Shown here: piece after piece, positions 1 to 5,564 of the stretch
Layout: each line of letters opens with the position of its first letter
How positions within the stretch are numbered: position 1 is the first letter of the stretch
Assembly (NCBI GenBank): GCA_023135745.1
Contig: JAGLSM010000118.1
Span: forward strand, 1-6,652
From: Spirochaetota bacterium
GTDB taxonomy: Bacteria; Spirochaetota; JAGLSM01
DNA length: 6,652 bases
Direction: 5' to 3'
Program-made: the position numbers and the translations under genes
The notes under the pieces: generated by a model
What the model saw: the letters and a program-made list of their open reading frames with translations, nothing else
What the model was told of the DNA's origin: nothing
Databases searched by the model: none

Positions 1-18
1 CATGGCGCACCGGATTTT

Positions 19-145
19 ACGGATTTAGGCTGATCTACACGGATCTTTTTTATATAGGGGTAGAAACTGGTTTCAAACCTGTCTCTACCTGTAAAAAACA
101 AATACCTACCCTAATAAAAAATCCGTTTGATCCGCCAAATCCGTG
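19..145. repeat. MITE-like nested palindromic element downstream of yidD
   Basis: Two imperfect inverted arms flank a central hairpin. The left arm (about 19-62) reads ACGGATTTAGGCTGATC, then ACACGGATC, a T-run and ATATAGGGGTAG. The reverse complement of the right arm (about 105-145) reads CACGGATTTGGCGGATC, then AAACGGAT, a T-run and ATTAGGGTAGG. The arms thus match along most of their length with a few substitutions and small gaps. Each arm holds CGGAT-type units spaced about 9-10 bp apart. Between them, 59-89 forms its own hairpin. No open reading frame in the element looks real. It lies 25 bp past the yidD stop codon and may also act as a transcript end, though no clean T-run follows a stem in the yidD direction. 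A non-autonomous mobile or dispersed repeat is inferred from architecture only. Confidence 0.6.
59..89. repeat. Central hairpin of the palindromic element
   Basis: GGTAGA at 59-64 pairs with TCTACC at 84-89. Inside this, after an A/C mismatch, AC pairs with GT, then a T/T mismatch, then GGTTT (69-73) pairs with AAACC (75-79) around a single central C at 74. The near-symmetry, with only two mismatched positions, indicates a designed or repeat-derived palindrome rather than chance. The right half, AAACCTGTCTCTACC, resembles the right half of the hairpin at 5521-5552 (CAACCTGTCCATACA), so the two may belong to one family. Confidence 0.6.
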
Positions 146-169
146 TTTCTATCCTACTATCAATATTCG

Positions 170-475
170 CTATTTCTTTTTGCGTTTATGCCGCCAGAAT
201 TCTTTATAGCTTCTAAAAATATATTTAAAAGAAAACTTTTCCGGGACAGGGTCATACCCCCCGGAAAAAAAGAGTCCGATACATCGCAGTATTCTTGTTA
301 TGGCGAGAATACTGCCTTTGATTATACCGTGTTTTAAAACAGCATCCTTACTGTAACTTGAACAGCTGTGGCTGTAAATACAGGAATTAGGCAGATGCGG
401 AGAAATTATCTTTTTATAGATAATTATCGGAAGTATGAATATCCATCTAATTAATAGCAATACCTTTTTAAACAT
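170..475 (-). CDS. yidD: YidD family membrane protein insertion efficiency factor
   Basis: This is a 101-residue protein of the YidD (DUF37) family, which associates with the inner membrane and assists YidC-dependent insertion of membrane proteins. The N-terminal hydrophobic, amphipathic stretch (about residues 5-25) ends in the family motif YKKIISP (20-26). The conserved cysteine segment is CIYSHSCSSYS (32-42), in place of the usual CRFxPSCSxYA. It is followed by A45-V, KHG (48-50), IIKG (51-54), RILRC (61-65) and the diagnostic GGYDPVP (72-78). The segment between RC and GGYDP is slightly longer than usual and lacks the common HPF. The tail is very basic (HKRKKK). The ATG at 473-475 lies inside the end of lgt, giving an 8-bp overlap with no strong Shine-Dalgarno, so translation is probably coupled to lgt. 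Family length is typically 70-110 residues. The usual rnpA/yidC neighbours are absent here. Confidence 0.9.
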   Translation of the reverse strand: MFKKVLLLIRWIFILPIIIYKKIISPHLPNSCIYSHSCSSYSKDAVLKHGIIKGSILAITRILRCIGLFFSGGYDPVPEKFSFKYIFRSYKEFWRHKRKKK

Positions 476-1268
476 CAGGATTTAGTTTATAATACTTTTT
501 CTTAATAAAAACATATACTCCGATGATTATAAGCGGTACTGAGAGCATCTGTCCCATTGTAAACGGGAATGAGGCTGATACCGCCTGATATTCCTTGACA
601 TATTCAAGAAGAAACCTTGTGATAAAATACAGTATTAAAAAAAGATAAAACATGGTGCCGTGTTTTATTCTCTTGTAGTTCTTTTTATAAAAGAAATAGA
701 GAAATAAAAATATCACTATTCCAACCGCCATTTCATAAAGCTGTGACGGGTGTCTGGGCTGCGTTTCCCCTCTGATTTTAAATATTACTCCAAGAGGAGA
801 ATCGGTGACTCGCCCGTATATCTCAGAATTAAAGAAATTACCAAGACGTATAAACGGGACCATAAGCGCGCCGCCTATTGTGATAGTGTCAAGAAATTCC
901 CAGAATTTTAGTTTCCGTTTTTTAGTAAAAATATAAACGGCAACAAGAGTACCTAAGAGACCTCCATGGGAGGCAAGACCTTTTCCGAGCTGAATGATTC
1001 TGATTGGATTATTAAAAATTGATGCTGGTTCATAAAAGATAAGGTGAACAAAATGGGCTCCCAGTATCAGTCCAATTACTACATATACAATCAGTTTTTC
1101 AAAAATCTCATCAGGATAATTTTTTTTTCTGAAAAAACTTCTGCATATAAGGAAGGCTGTTATTATACCCAGAGCGTAAAGTAATCCATAGTATCTCAGA
1201 GAGATTGTTCCGACTATTGGAAGGTTTGCAATTTCAAGCATTACCGGATTTATATTTTGTATTAACAT
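468..1268 (-). CDS. lgt: Prolipoprotein diacylglyceryl transferase
   Basis: Lgt moves a diacylglyceryl group from phosphatidylglycerol to the lipobox cysteine of prolipoproteins, the first step of lipoprotein maturation at the inner membrane. The protein has 266 residues, normal for the family, with about seven hydrophobic segments. Hallmarks in order are YYGLLYALG (26-34), the HGGLLG segment (101-106) with the conserved histidine, RLGNFFNSEIYGR (141-153, the Lgt signature with its essential Arg and Asn), PRHPSQLYE (171-179), RFLLEY (218-223) and MGQMLSVP (238-245). One oddity is that the usual GGR/GAR motif reads GAH at 70-72. The ATG at 1266-1268 has AGGA seven bases upstream. A second ATG at residue 10 is possible but lacks that signal. 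The gene follows xylH after 113 bp and overlaps yidD. It could modify the lipoprotein XylF encoded upstream, but it is a general housekeeping enzyme. Confidence 0.96.
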   Translation of the reverse strand: MLIQNINPVMLEIANLPIVGTISLRYYGLLYALGIITAFLICRSFFRKKNYPDEIFEKLIVYVVIGLILGAHFVHLIFYEPASIFNNPIRIIQLGKGLASHGGLLGTLVAVYIFTKKRKLKFWEFLDTITIGGALMVPFIRLGNFFNSEIYGRVTDSPLGVIFKIRGETQPRHPSQLYEMAVGIVIFLFLYFFYKKNYKRIKHGTMFYLFLILYFITRFLLEYVKEYQAVSASFPFTMGQMLSVPLIIIGVYVFIKKKYYKLNPDV

Positions 1269-1303
1269 ATGATTATCCTGTTAGATATAAAATTTGTTTG
1301 TCC

Positions 1304-1329
1304 CAAAAGGACGCGTTAGCGGACTTTTG
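1304..1329. repeat. Imperfect hairpin between xylH and lgt
   Basis: CAAAAG (1304-1309) pairs with CTTTTG (1324-1329). After two adjacent G/A mismatches (1310-1311 against 1322-1323), CGC (1312-1314) pairs with GCG (1319-1321) around a GTTA loop. Tandem G/A mismatches are tolerated in RNA helices. In the direction of transcription (minus) the stem is followed by GGACAAACAAATTTTATA, which is not a proper U-run, so this is a weak candidate terminator for the xyl operon or a decayed palindromic repeat. No convincing promoter for lgt was found in the 113-bp gap. Confidence 0.35.
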
Positions 1330-1381
1330 AAACTTCTCGCTAAATAATACAAAGAGATTTATATTGTTTAAAGTTGTTTGA

Positions 1382-2515
1382 TTATATTTTTTTACGTTTA
1401 TTAACAACATCAAACCAAACGGCCATTATTATTATAAGACCCTTAATCATCCATTGATATTCTGTTGATACGCCGAGAAGGCTCAAACCGTTATTAAGAA
1501 TTCCAATAATGAAGGTTCCGATAATAGAACCCTTAATTGTTCCTATTCCGCCGGTGAGGCTGGTGCCGCCAATTACAACTGCAGCAATGGCGTCAAGTTC
1601 GAACAAACTTCCGAAGTTTGGAGACGCGCTTCCAAGACGTGACGCTGAAATTATTCCGGCTAGAGCTGCAAGTGTTGTCATGATTGTAAAGACAATCATC
1701 TTTGATTTGAAAATATTTATACCGGACAGTCTTGCGGCTTCTTCATTTCCTCCGATTGCATAGAGCCTTCGACCGAATTTCGTGTGATGCAGAAGGAATA
1801 TTCCCGATAGTATGATTGTGACAAATATTACAACTGAAATAGGAATTCCCTCATGTCCCAGAAATATATAAAAGGCGACTGAGATTCCTGCTGTCAATGC
1901 TGCAATTTTACCAATCGTGTTATAACGGTTTGTATCTATTTTGTATTTCTTTTTTTGTTTGTTTTCATTCAGTATTAAGTAAATTATCGCAAAAAAGGCC
2001 AGTACTAAAATTGTTATTGACAGACCTCTGCCGATGTAGTTTCCGCCTATTGCGTTAAATGTTTTGTTGCTGACTCCGATTGCTGTTTTATTGGATATGA
2101 AATGAGCAAGCCCTCTTGCTATTGTCATCATTCCAAGTGTGATAATAAACGGCGGTATCTTGTATTTTGATATCCAAAAACCGTTCCATAATCCAAGAAG
2201 TATACCAACGCCGCTTAATGTAAATAAAAGGGTTAAAACAACGCCGAATCCGGCTTTTAAAAGAAGGGCTGATACAACGGCGGAGAGCGCCATGATTGAC
2301 CCTACTGACAGGTCTATTCCTGCTATCAGAATAACCATTGTCATACCGACTGCCATTATACCGATTTCAATTACCTGTAAAATTATATTTGAAAGGTTTG
2401 CAGACTGGAGGAAGACGGTGTAGGTTCCGAGTTTAAGTTGAGACAGGATTGCCATTATTATGATCAGTGCAAACAGGGCTATAAGTGTTGCGTTATTTTT
2501 TAAAAATCTTTTCAT
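1382..2515 (-). CDS. xylH: Sugar ABC transporter permease, XylH type
   Basis: This is the transmembrane subunit of a CUT2 sugar importer, 377 residues long (E. coli XylH is about 393). It forms the channel that carries the sugar from the binding protein across the inner membrane. It has roughly ten hydrophobic segments, for example at about 10-28, 50-66, 92-112, 166-182, 226-243, 272-291 and 328-345. Family motifs are AGIDLSVGS (65-73), the ITLGMMTIARG segment (125-135), GRRLYAIGGNEEAARLSGI (248-266, the cytoplasmic loop that contacts the ATPase) and GGTSLTGGIGT (316-326). The C-terminus AVWFDVVNKRKK is typical of XylH. The ATG at 2513-2515 overlaps the xylG stop by 4 bp (ATGA), and GGAG sits eight bases upstream, so the two are translationally coupled. 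A relative for ribose or another pentose cannot be ruled out from the permease alone. Confidence 0.92.
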   Translation of the reverse strand: MKRFLKNNATLIALFALIIIMAILSQLKLGTYTVFLQSANLSNIILQVIEIGIMAVGMTMVILIAGIDLSVGSIMALSAVVSALLLKAGFGVVLTLLFTLSGVGILLGLWNGFWISKYKIPPFIITLGMMTIARGLAHFISNKTAIGVSNKTFNAIGGNYIGRGLSITILVLAFFAIIYLILNENKQKKKYKIDTNRYNTIGKIAALTAGISVAFYIFLGHEGIPISVVIFVTIILSGIFLLHHTKFGRRLYAIGGNEEAARLSGINIFKSKMIVFTIMTTLAALAGIISASRLGSASPNFGSLFELDAIAAVVIGGTSLTGGIGTIKGSIIGTFIIGILNNGLSLLGVSTEYQWMIKGLIIIMAVWFDVVNKRKKI

Positions 2516-4047
2516 TTAGTCTTCTCCATACCTGTAGCGTAGTGCATTATTTTTTTTGCGGTTGCCTGTTTTTTACTCAGGTCAGCAACAATCCGTCCTT
2601 CATGCATCACAAGAATTCTGTCGCTTATTTCCATAATTTCCTGAAGATCGGAGGATATCATGATAACAGTTACACCGTTTTTTAACAGGGTGTGCATGAG
2701 TTTGTAAATTTCCACCTTTGCTCCGACATCAATTCCCCGGGTAGGTTCATCCATTATGAATATATCGGGATTTGTGTTAAGCCATTTCCCTATTACAACT
2801 TTTTGCTGGTTTCCGCCGCTTAAAGAGTCAATAGGGTCATCCAGGCGTGAAGTTTTGATTTTTAATTTTTTTATAAGGGTTGATGCTATATCGTTTTCTT
2901 TGAGTTTATCAATAATCCATCTTCCGGATACGGTTTCAAGGGAGCTGATTGTAGTATTATGGATAATACTTTGTCCCATAATAAGACCGAGGGTTTTTCT
3001 GTCTTCGGTGAGAAGGGCTATTCCGTTTTCAATTGCAGCTTGAGGCGAATCAATTTTTATTTTTTTTCCATTCAGAAAAACTTTTCCTGTTGTATCGCCG
3101 TCGAGAGCGCCAAAGATACCGCACGCAAGTTCGCTTCTTCCAGAGCCCATTAATCCCGCGATACCCAGGATTTCACCTTTATATGCTTTAAATGAAACGT
3201 TTTTTACTCTTTTCTTTCCCTTAAGGACAGGATGATCAATGCTCAGGTTTTTGACTTCGAGAGTTTTCCCACCGCGCTTAATTTTATGTCTTGGGAACAT
3301 TTCCTTAATGTCTCTACCCACCATTTTAGAAATTATCTTGTTCGTTGTTATTGAGGAAGCTTTGACTGTTTTACCTATTAATTTCCCGTCGCGCAGAACC
3401 ATTATTTTGTCGGCAATTTTTTTTATTTCATCGATCTTATGAGAAATGTAGATCATGCATACATTGTGTGTTTTCAGCTTTTTAATGATTTTAAAGAGGT
3501 CTTCGGTTTCTGTTTCAGTTAACGCGGAAGTTGGTTCATCAAGTACCAGTATGTGAGCGTTTAGAGAAAGTGCTTTTGCTATTTCGACCATCTGCTGTTT
3601 GCCGATCGATAGTTCTTTTACTTTTTCTTCAGGATCAAGATAATCGAGATGAAGTTCTTTAAGGAGAATTTTTGTTTCAGAATATACCTTGTTCCAGTTG
3701 ATTTTACCCGCTATGGTTGTAAACTCACGGTCGAGAAATATATTTTCCGCGATGCTGAGTTCCGGGATCAGGTTGAGTTCCTGGTAGATTATTGCCACAC
3801 CTGCCTGTTCAGCATCTTTAGTACTCGTAAATGAATGCAGTGTATCTTTTATGAGTATTTCACCTGAAAAGGAGTTATGCGGCCATGCTCCGCTCAGGAT
3901 TTTCATAAGGGTTGATTTTCCCGCTCCATTTTCTCCGACCAAGGCAAGGACTTCACCGCTGACAGCTGAAAATGACACATTATCCAGAGAGCGGACTCCG
4001 GGAAAATCTTTTGTTATGTCTTTCATTTTAAGAATTGTTTTGCTCAT
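2512..4047 (-). CDS. xylG: Sugar ABC transporter ATP-binding protein, XylG type
   Basis: This double ATPase energises the importer. From the chosen ATG it has 511 residues (E. coli XylG is about 513). The first domain has Walker A GENGAGKST (38-46), Q-loop Q89, signature LSIGKQQ (146-152), Walker B ILVLDEPTSAL (166-176) and switch His203. The second domain has the degenerate Walker A GLMGSGRSE (298-306) seen throughout CUT2 ATPases, signature LSGGNQQK (409-416) and Walker B IFIMDEPTRGIDVG (429-442). The switch His is replaced in MISSDLQE (463-470), so one ATP site is probably inactive. The start is ATG at 4045-4047 with GGAA six bases upstream. The frame stays open to a TTG at 4072-4074, but that codon lies in the terminator-like hairpin and would add nine unrelated residues. 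The gene follows xylF by 68 bp and overlaps xylH by 4 bp. Confidence 0.94.
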   Translation of the reverse strand: MSKTILKMKDITKDFPGVRSLDNVSFSAVSGEVLALVGENGAGKSTLMKILSGAWPHNSFSGEILIKDTLHSFTSTKDAEQAGVAIIYQELNLIPELSIAENIFLDREFTTIAGKINWNKVYSETKILLKELHLDYLDPEEKVKELSIGKQQMVEIAKALSLNAHILVLDEPTSALTETETEDLFKIIKKLKTHNVCMIYISHKIDEIKKIADKIMVLRDGKLIGKTVKASSITTNKIISKMVGRDIKEMFPRHKIKRGGKTLEVKNLSIDHPVLKGKKRVKNVSFKAYKGEILGIAGLMGSGRSELACGIFGALDGDTTGKVFLNGKKIKIDSPQAAIENGIALLTEDRKTLGLIMGQSIIHNTTISSLETVSGRWIIDKLKENDIASTLIKKLKIKTSRLDDPIDSLSGGNQQKVVIGKWLNTNPDIFIMDEPTRGIDVGAKVEIYKLMHTLLKNGVTVIMISSDLQEIMEISDRILVMHEGRIVADLSKKQATAKKIMHYATGMEKTK

Positions 4048-4067
4048 ATATTGTTCCGTGAAAATCA

Positions 4068-4101
4068 AAAACAACCGCGTTTTTTAAAACGCGGTTGTTT
4101 T
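4068..4101 (-). terminator. Intrinsic terminator or attenuator between xylF and xylG
   Basis: A perfect 16-bp inverted repeat (4068-4083 with 4086-4101, two-base centre) has the core ACAACCGCG / CGCGGTTGT. On the minus strand the stem begins 14 bases after the xylF stop and runs straight into TTTTGATTTT, the layout of a Rho-independent terminator. The xylG Shine-Dalgarno and ATG follow within about 20 bases. Because xylG and xylH lack another obvious promoter, partial read-through is the likely purpose. It would give many copies of the binding protein and few of the membrane complex, as is common in binding-protein operons. The stem could also protect the xylF mRNA 3' end. Confidence 0.8.
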
Positions 4102-4115
4102 ATGATGAGGTCTTT

Positions 4116-5165
4116 TTATTTTCCAAATATTGCTTCTTTTGTATGGAATCCGCTTTTTACAACTGTGTCCATAATGTTGTCTTTTGTTACTAGCACGATT
4201 GGTGTGACAATTGTAGGGACTTTCATGAATTTATTGTAGAGAAGCATGTCGTATTTGATTATATCGGATATTTTTTTCTTTGGATTAATTGCCAGTTTAT
4301 AGGCTACTGTCGCGGCCATTCTAGCGAGCGGTTTAATCTTTTTAAATATTTCAACGGCTTGAATTCCATTAGCAACATATCTTATGTTGATAATGTCAGA
4401 ATCTGAGCCTGCTACAAAAACTTTGGTAGCTCTGGCAAGACCTTGTGTCTTAAGGGCTGCAATAACACCTCTAGCCAGACCGCTGTTGTTGCAGATGAAA
4501 GCGTCGATTTCGTTTTTATACCTGGTGAGTGCGTTTAGGGCTGTTGCGTTTGCTTTTTCGGTTGACCATCCTTCATGAGACTGTTCCAAAAGCAGTTTCA
4601 GGCCTTTATATTTTTTTATGGTATCAAGAACGCCGCTTGACATTGCAATCGCGTTTGAATCTCCGGGCTGACCCTTTATAAGGACGATGTTTCCTTTGAT
4701 CGCGCCTCTCTTTTTTTTAAGCCACGCTATCATTGCCTCTGCCTGAAGTTTTCCTACTGACCAGCTGTCCTGCATTATATGTACGTCAAGCGGGCCGTTA
4801 ACAAGAAGCGAATCGTAACCTACAACTCTTACGCCTTTTTTATGCGCTTTTTTTACCAGTATTCCTGCTGTTCCTGTGTTTACAGGCTGGAGCACTATGA
4901 CCTTTACTCCGCGGATAAGCATGTTTTCCATTTTAGCAAGCTGTGTCTGTTCACTGTTGTTGCATGAATCAAAAATTACTTCAAACCCAAGTTCTTTTGC
5001 TCTTTTTTCAAAGGCCTGTTTGTCTTTTTGATAACGTTCTTCCTGCATTGTTTTTAAGAGAAAGCCTATCTTTATTTTTTCTCCTGATTTTCCTGATTTA
5101 CATCCGGATACAAAGAGAATGGTTGATGTAAGTACAATAATTAAGATACGGGTGATGGATTTCAT
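4116..5165 (-). CDS. xylF: Sugar-binding lipoprotein, XylF type
   Basis: This is the substrate-binding protein of the importer, 349 residues, a type I periplasmic-binding fold. The N-terminus (MKSITR, a hydrophobic stretch, then VSGC) is a lipoprotein signal with predicted lipidated Cys22, so it is membrane-anchored, unlike soluble E. coli XylF. The resemblance to XylF is clear at GFLLKTMQEERYQKD (34-48), MENMLIRGV (79-87), VVGYDSLL (114-121), VGKLQAEA (137-144), VAGSDSDI (251-258), VEIFKKIKPLA (271-281) and the end NIMDTVVKSGFH (330-341). Candidate ligand residues retained are R44, D118, D169/N171, N227, D255 and K275 or K276. Compared with my memory of E. coli XylF, the Arg after D118 is Ser and a pocket Trp is Ser196, so specificity may be altered. 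The ATG at 5163-5165 has a strong AAAGGAG eight bases upstream. The gene heads the operon. Confidence 0.9.
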   Translation of the reverse strand: MKSITRILIIVLTSTILFVSGCKSGKSGEKIKIGFLLKTMQEERYQKDKQAFEKRAKELGFEVIFDSCNNSEQTQLAKMENMLIRGVKVIVLQPVNTGTAGILVKKAHKKGVRVVGYDSLLVNGPLDVHIMQDSWSVGKLQAEAMIAWLKKKRGAIKGNIVLIKGQPGDSNAIAMSSGVLDTIKKYKGLKLLLEQSHEGWSTEKANATALNALTRYKNEIDAFICNNSGLARGVIAALKTQGLARATKVFVAGSDSDIINIRYVANGIQAVEIFKKIKPLARMAATVAYKLAINPKKKISDIIKYDMLLYNKFMKVPTIVTPIVLVTKDNIMDTVVKSGFHTKEAIFGK

Positions 5166-5173
5166 TATAACTG

Positions 5174-5180
5174 CTCCTTT
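5174..5180 (-). promoter_or_regulatory. Ribosome binding site of xylF
   Basis: AAAGGAG on the minus strand ends eight bases before the xylF ATG. It is the strongest Shine-Dalgarno in the window and fixes the start. It fits high production of the binding protein. Confidence 0.85.
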
Positions 5181-5215
5181 AAAAGTAATTTCAATTGATT
5201 TAATGATACTTTAAA
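5178..5215 (-). promoter_or_regulatory. Inverted repeat in the xylF leader, possible operator
   Basis: TTTAAAAGTA (5178-5187) and TACTTTAAA (5207-5215) are inverted copies with one bulged A, 19 bases apart, just upstream of xylF. The inner arm touches the AAA of the Shine-Dalgarno, so the repeat could be an operator for a sugar-responsive repressor or a leader RNA stem that affects translation. The DNA is very AT-rich, so chance is a real alternative. No regulator gene is present in the window. Confidence 0.25.
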
Positions 5216-5248
5216 GGATTTTAAAAAAAAAGCAATATAAATATGTTT

Positions 5249-5281
5249 CGAGGGATTTTCGCGAAGCGCGAAAATCCCTCG
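5249..5281. repeat. Perfect 15-bp hairpin upstream of xylF
   Basis: CGAGGGATTTTCGCG (5249-5263) is followed by AAG and then its exact reverse complement (5267-5281). The stem is long and GC-capped in otherwise AT-rich DNA. On the minus strand the bases after it (AAACATATTTATATTGC) do not form an immediate U-run, so it is not a textbook terminator for the upstream gene. It lies 84 bp before the xylF start, where a promoter region would be. A dispersed palindromic (REP-like) unit or a weak terminator that insulates xylF are both possible. Confidence 0.7.
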
Positions 5282-5313
5282 TGGTGAATAATTTTGATGG
5301 ATAGACAATATCT

Positions 5314-5458
5314 GTTGCAGAAGGTAATTTTTTTGAAAATGCAAACTCGTATATAATTAATTGGCCAGAGAAACAACTTGGTTGGTGTAAATTTATTCGG
5401 CTATTGATGCTTTGTTTACTCAAACAGTACATTTTTCAAAAAAAATACCTTCTACAAC
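5314..5458. repeat. 145-bp element with long terminal inverted repeats
   Basis: The left arm (5314-5341) begins GTTGCAGAAGGTA and ends GAAAATG. The reverse complement of the right arm (5430-5458) begins GTTGTAGAAGGTA and ends GAAAAATG. Both have a T-run in the middle. The arms are 28 and 29 bases and differ at two substitutions and one extra A. The 88-base spacer shows no coding potential or clear inner symmetry. The layout is that of a small non-autonomous mobile element or a long RNA stem. I see no obvious target-site duplication. The flanks, ACAATATCT on the left and the reverse complement ACATATA on the right, are loosely alike, so the symmetry may extend a little further. Confidence 0.65.
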
Positions 5459-5520
5459 TATATGTTTCTTTGTGCTGTCAAGTTGAGCAATCGTCTCATT
5501 TCAAAGTATCAATGTTTTAT

Positions 5521-5552
5521 TTGTATGGACAGGCTGCAACCTGTCCATACAA
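5521..5552. repeat. Perfect 13-bp hairpin after the receptor gene
   Basis: TTGTATGGACAGG (5521-5533) and CCTGTCCATACAA (5540-5552) are exact inverted copies around the loop CTGCAA. The hairpin starts 12 bases after the receptor stop codon on the minus strand, a natural place for a transcript end, but the following bases (ATAAAACATTG) are not a U-run. Its right half resembles that of the hairpin at 59-89, which supports a dispersed palindrome that may double as a 3' stabiliser or weak terminator. Confidence 0.65.
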
Positions 5553-5564
5553 TTACTTCTTATG

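Larger units (their letters stand above)
5166..5564. other. 399-bp intergenic region between the receptor gene and xylF
   Basis: No credible gene lies here. In minus-strand order the region holds a hairpin just after the receptor stop (5521-5552), a 145-bp inverted-repeat element (5314-5458), a perfect 15-bp hairpin (5249-5281), an AT-rich stretch with a run of nine Ts on the minus strand, and then the xylF leader with its ribosome binding site. Short open frames across it run through the palindromes and resemble no protein I know. The xylF promoter should lie between the 5249-5281 hairpin and the start codon, but I could not find a well-spaced -35/-10 pair. Confidence 0.7.

Noticed and set aside
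11..145. CRISPR-like array of CGGAT units
   Set aside because: Spacing is only 9-10 bp and the units occur on inverted arms, so there are no repeat-spacer units of CRISPR size and no cas genes.
143..337. 64-residue plus-strand open frame
   Set aside because: Most of it is antisense to yidD, which has clear family motifs.
1509..1763. 84-residue plus-strand frame, and similar plus-strand frames within xylH, xylG and xylF
   Set aside because: All are antisense shadows of well-supported genes with conserved motifs.
4048..4074. N-terminal extension of XylG from a TTG codon
   Set aside because: The TTG lies within the terminator-like stem and has no ribosome site. The ATG at 4045-4047 has GGAA at good spacing and gives the usual family length and N-terminus.
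5203..5235. Sigma-70 promoter for xylF using TTGCTT and TATCAT
   Set aside because: The spacing is 21 bp and the -35 match is poor. The T-run makes weak matches easy to find.
5211..5432. 73-residue minus-strand open frame
   Set aside because: It runs through the 5249-5281 hairpin and much of the inverted-repeat element, has no ribosome site I can see and resembles no protein family.
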